The position numbers were made by a program, and so were the translations under genes. A stretch of DNA of 32,243 nt, taken from the NCBI GenBank assembly GCA_947627855.1, contig CANQXR010000027.1, positions 1 to 32,243 of the forward strand, read 5' to 3'. Source of the stretch: an uncultured Clostridia bacterium (GTDB lineage: Bacteria; Bacillota; Clostridia; Lachnospirales; CAG-274). The notes under the pieces were generated by a model. That model saw nothing but the letters and a program-made list of their open reading frames with translations, searched no databases and was not told the origin of the DNA. Of this stretch, positions 32,119 through 32,243 are shown in pieces. The stretch's first letter is position 1, and each line of letters starts with the position of its first letter.

Positions 32119-32147
32119 ATTATATACTTTTTATACAGACTTGTCAA
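32119..32147 (-). promoter_or_regulatory. Perfect-consensus promoter
   Basis: On the minus strand TTGACA (32147-32142), 17 bp, and TATAAT (32124-32119): both hexamers and spacing are exactly consensus. It drives the Re-citrate-synthase-like gene through the attenuator-like leader. Confidence 0.9.
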
Positions 32148-32243
32148 TATGTCATAATACACATAACACGTGAATCTAATTCTGTAACAAAACTGAAACA
32201 TCAATAAGTTCAATAAAACAGCGAATAAATTTCGCTAAATTAT
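32148..32243. other. AT-rich right end, no gene seen
   Basis: About 100 bases upstream of the consensus promoter hold no credible gene, hairpin or repeat. Confidence 0.5.

Overview
The window looks like chromosome from an anaerobic, endospore-forming Firmicute of the class Clostridia, probably Lachnospiraceae or a close relative. The evidence is a set of sporulation and germination genes (SpoIIR, a GerK-type A-B-C operon, DacF-like carboxypeptidase, DpsA, a BofC-like protein, a GerMN protein), frequent TTG starts behind strong GGAGG sites, AGA/ATA-rich codon use, a Re-citrate-synthase-like enzyme and a dockerin-bearing secreted esterase. The assignment comes from gene content only.

Layout. 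Bases 1-306 hold no gene, but carry a candidate small minus-strand transcript and the edge of a GC-rich repeat. Bases 307-8716 (minus) are one cell-envelope/division operon: zapA with a long coiled coil, a U32 peptidase-family RNA hydroxylation protein, an FtsW/RodA glycosyltransferase, its class B PBP, a sugar-binding-type lipoprotein and a BofC-like membrane protein. rsmG diverges at 8874 and converges through a shared terminator on a secreted SGNH esterase with cohesin-like and dockerin modules (9622-11949). Bases 12336-16784 (plus) carry gerKA-gerKB-gerKC and spoIIR. Next come a small HMA metallochaperone (minus), pepF (plus) and dacF (minus). Bases 20693-24429 (plus) carry comEA, a response regulator, a histidine kinase with no normal start codon, a GerMN lipoprotein-like gene and a DUF454 membrane protein. 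Bases 24599-27041 (minus) encode a ZnuABC-type metal importer. A lone dpsA (plus), a YfcE-type phosphodiesterase, L-lactate dehydrogenase and a Re-citrate-synthase-like enzyme (all minus) end the window.

The most unusual feature is not a gene. From 12 kb onward almost every transcription-unit boundary is filled by a GC-rich block of two or three long, nearly perfect hairpins (12096-12243, 15991-16101, 16786-16901, 19075-19216, 24439-24596, 27139-27305), plus a more irregular rod at 28674-28826. Two of them (16786-16901 and 27139-27305, in opposite orientation) share short conserved end and linker motifs around unrelated but perfectly self-complementary stems. This is a family whose pairing is conserved while stem sequence changes. 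No transposase or other enzyme for it is encoded here.

Regulatory sites that can be read include several sigma-A promoters, a consensus promoter followed immediately by an attenuator-like terminator before the Re-citrate synthase gene, a Fur-family-like palindrome on the znu promoter, a possible sigma-K promoter for dpsA and several intrinsic terminators. All functions are inferred from sequence motifs; no searches or folding programs were run.
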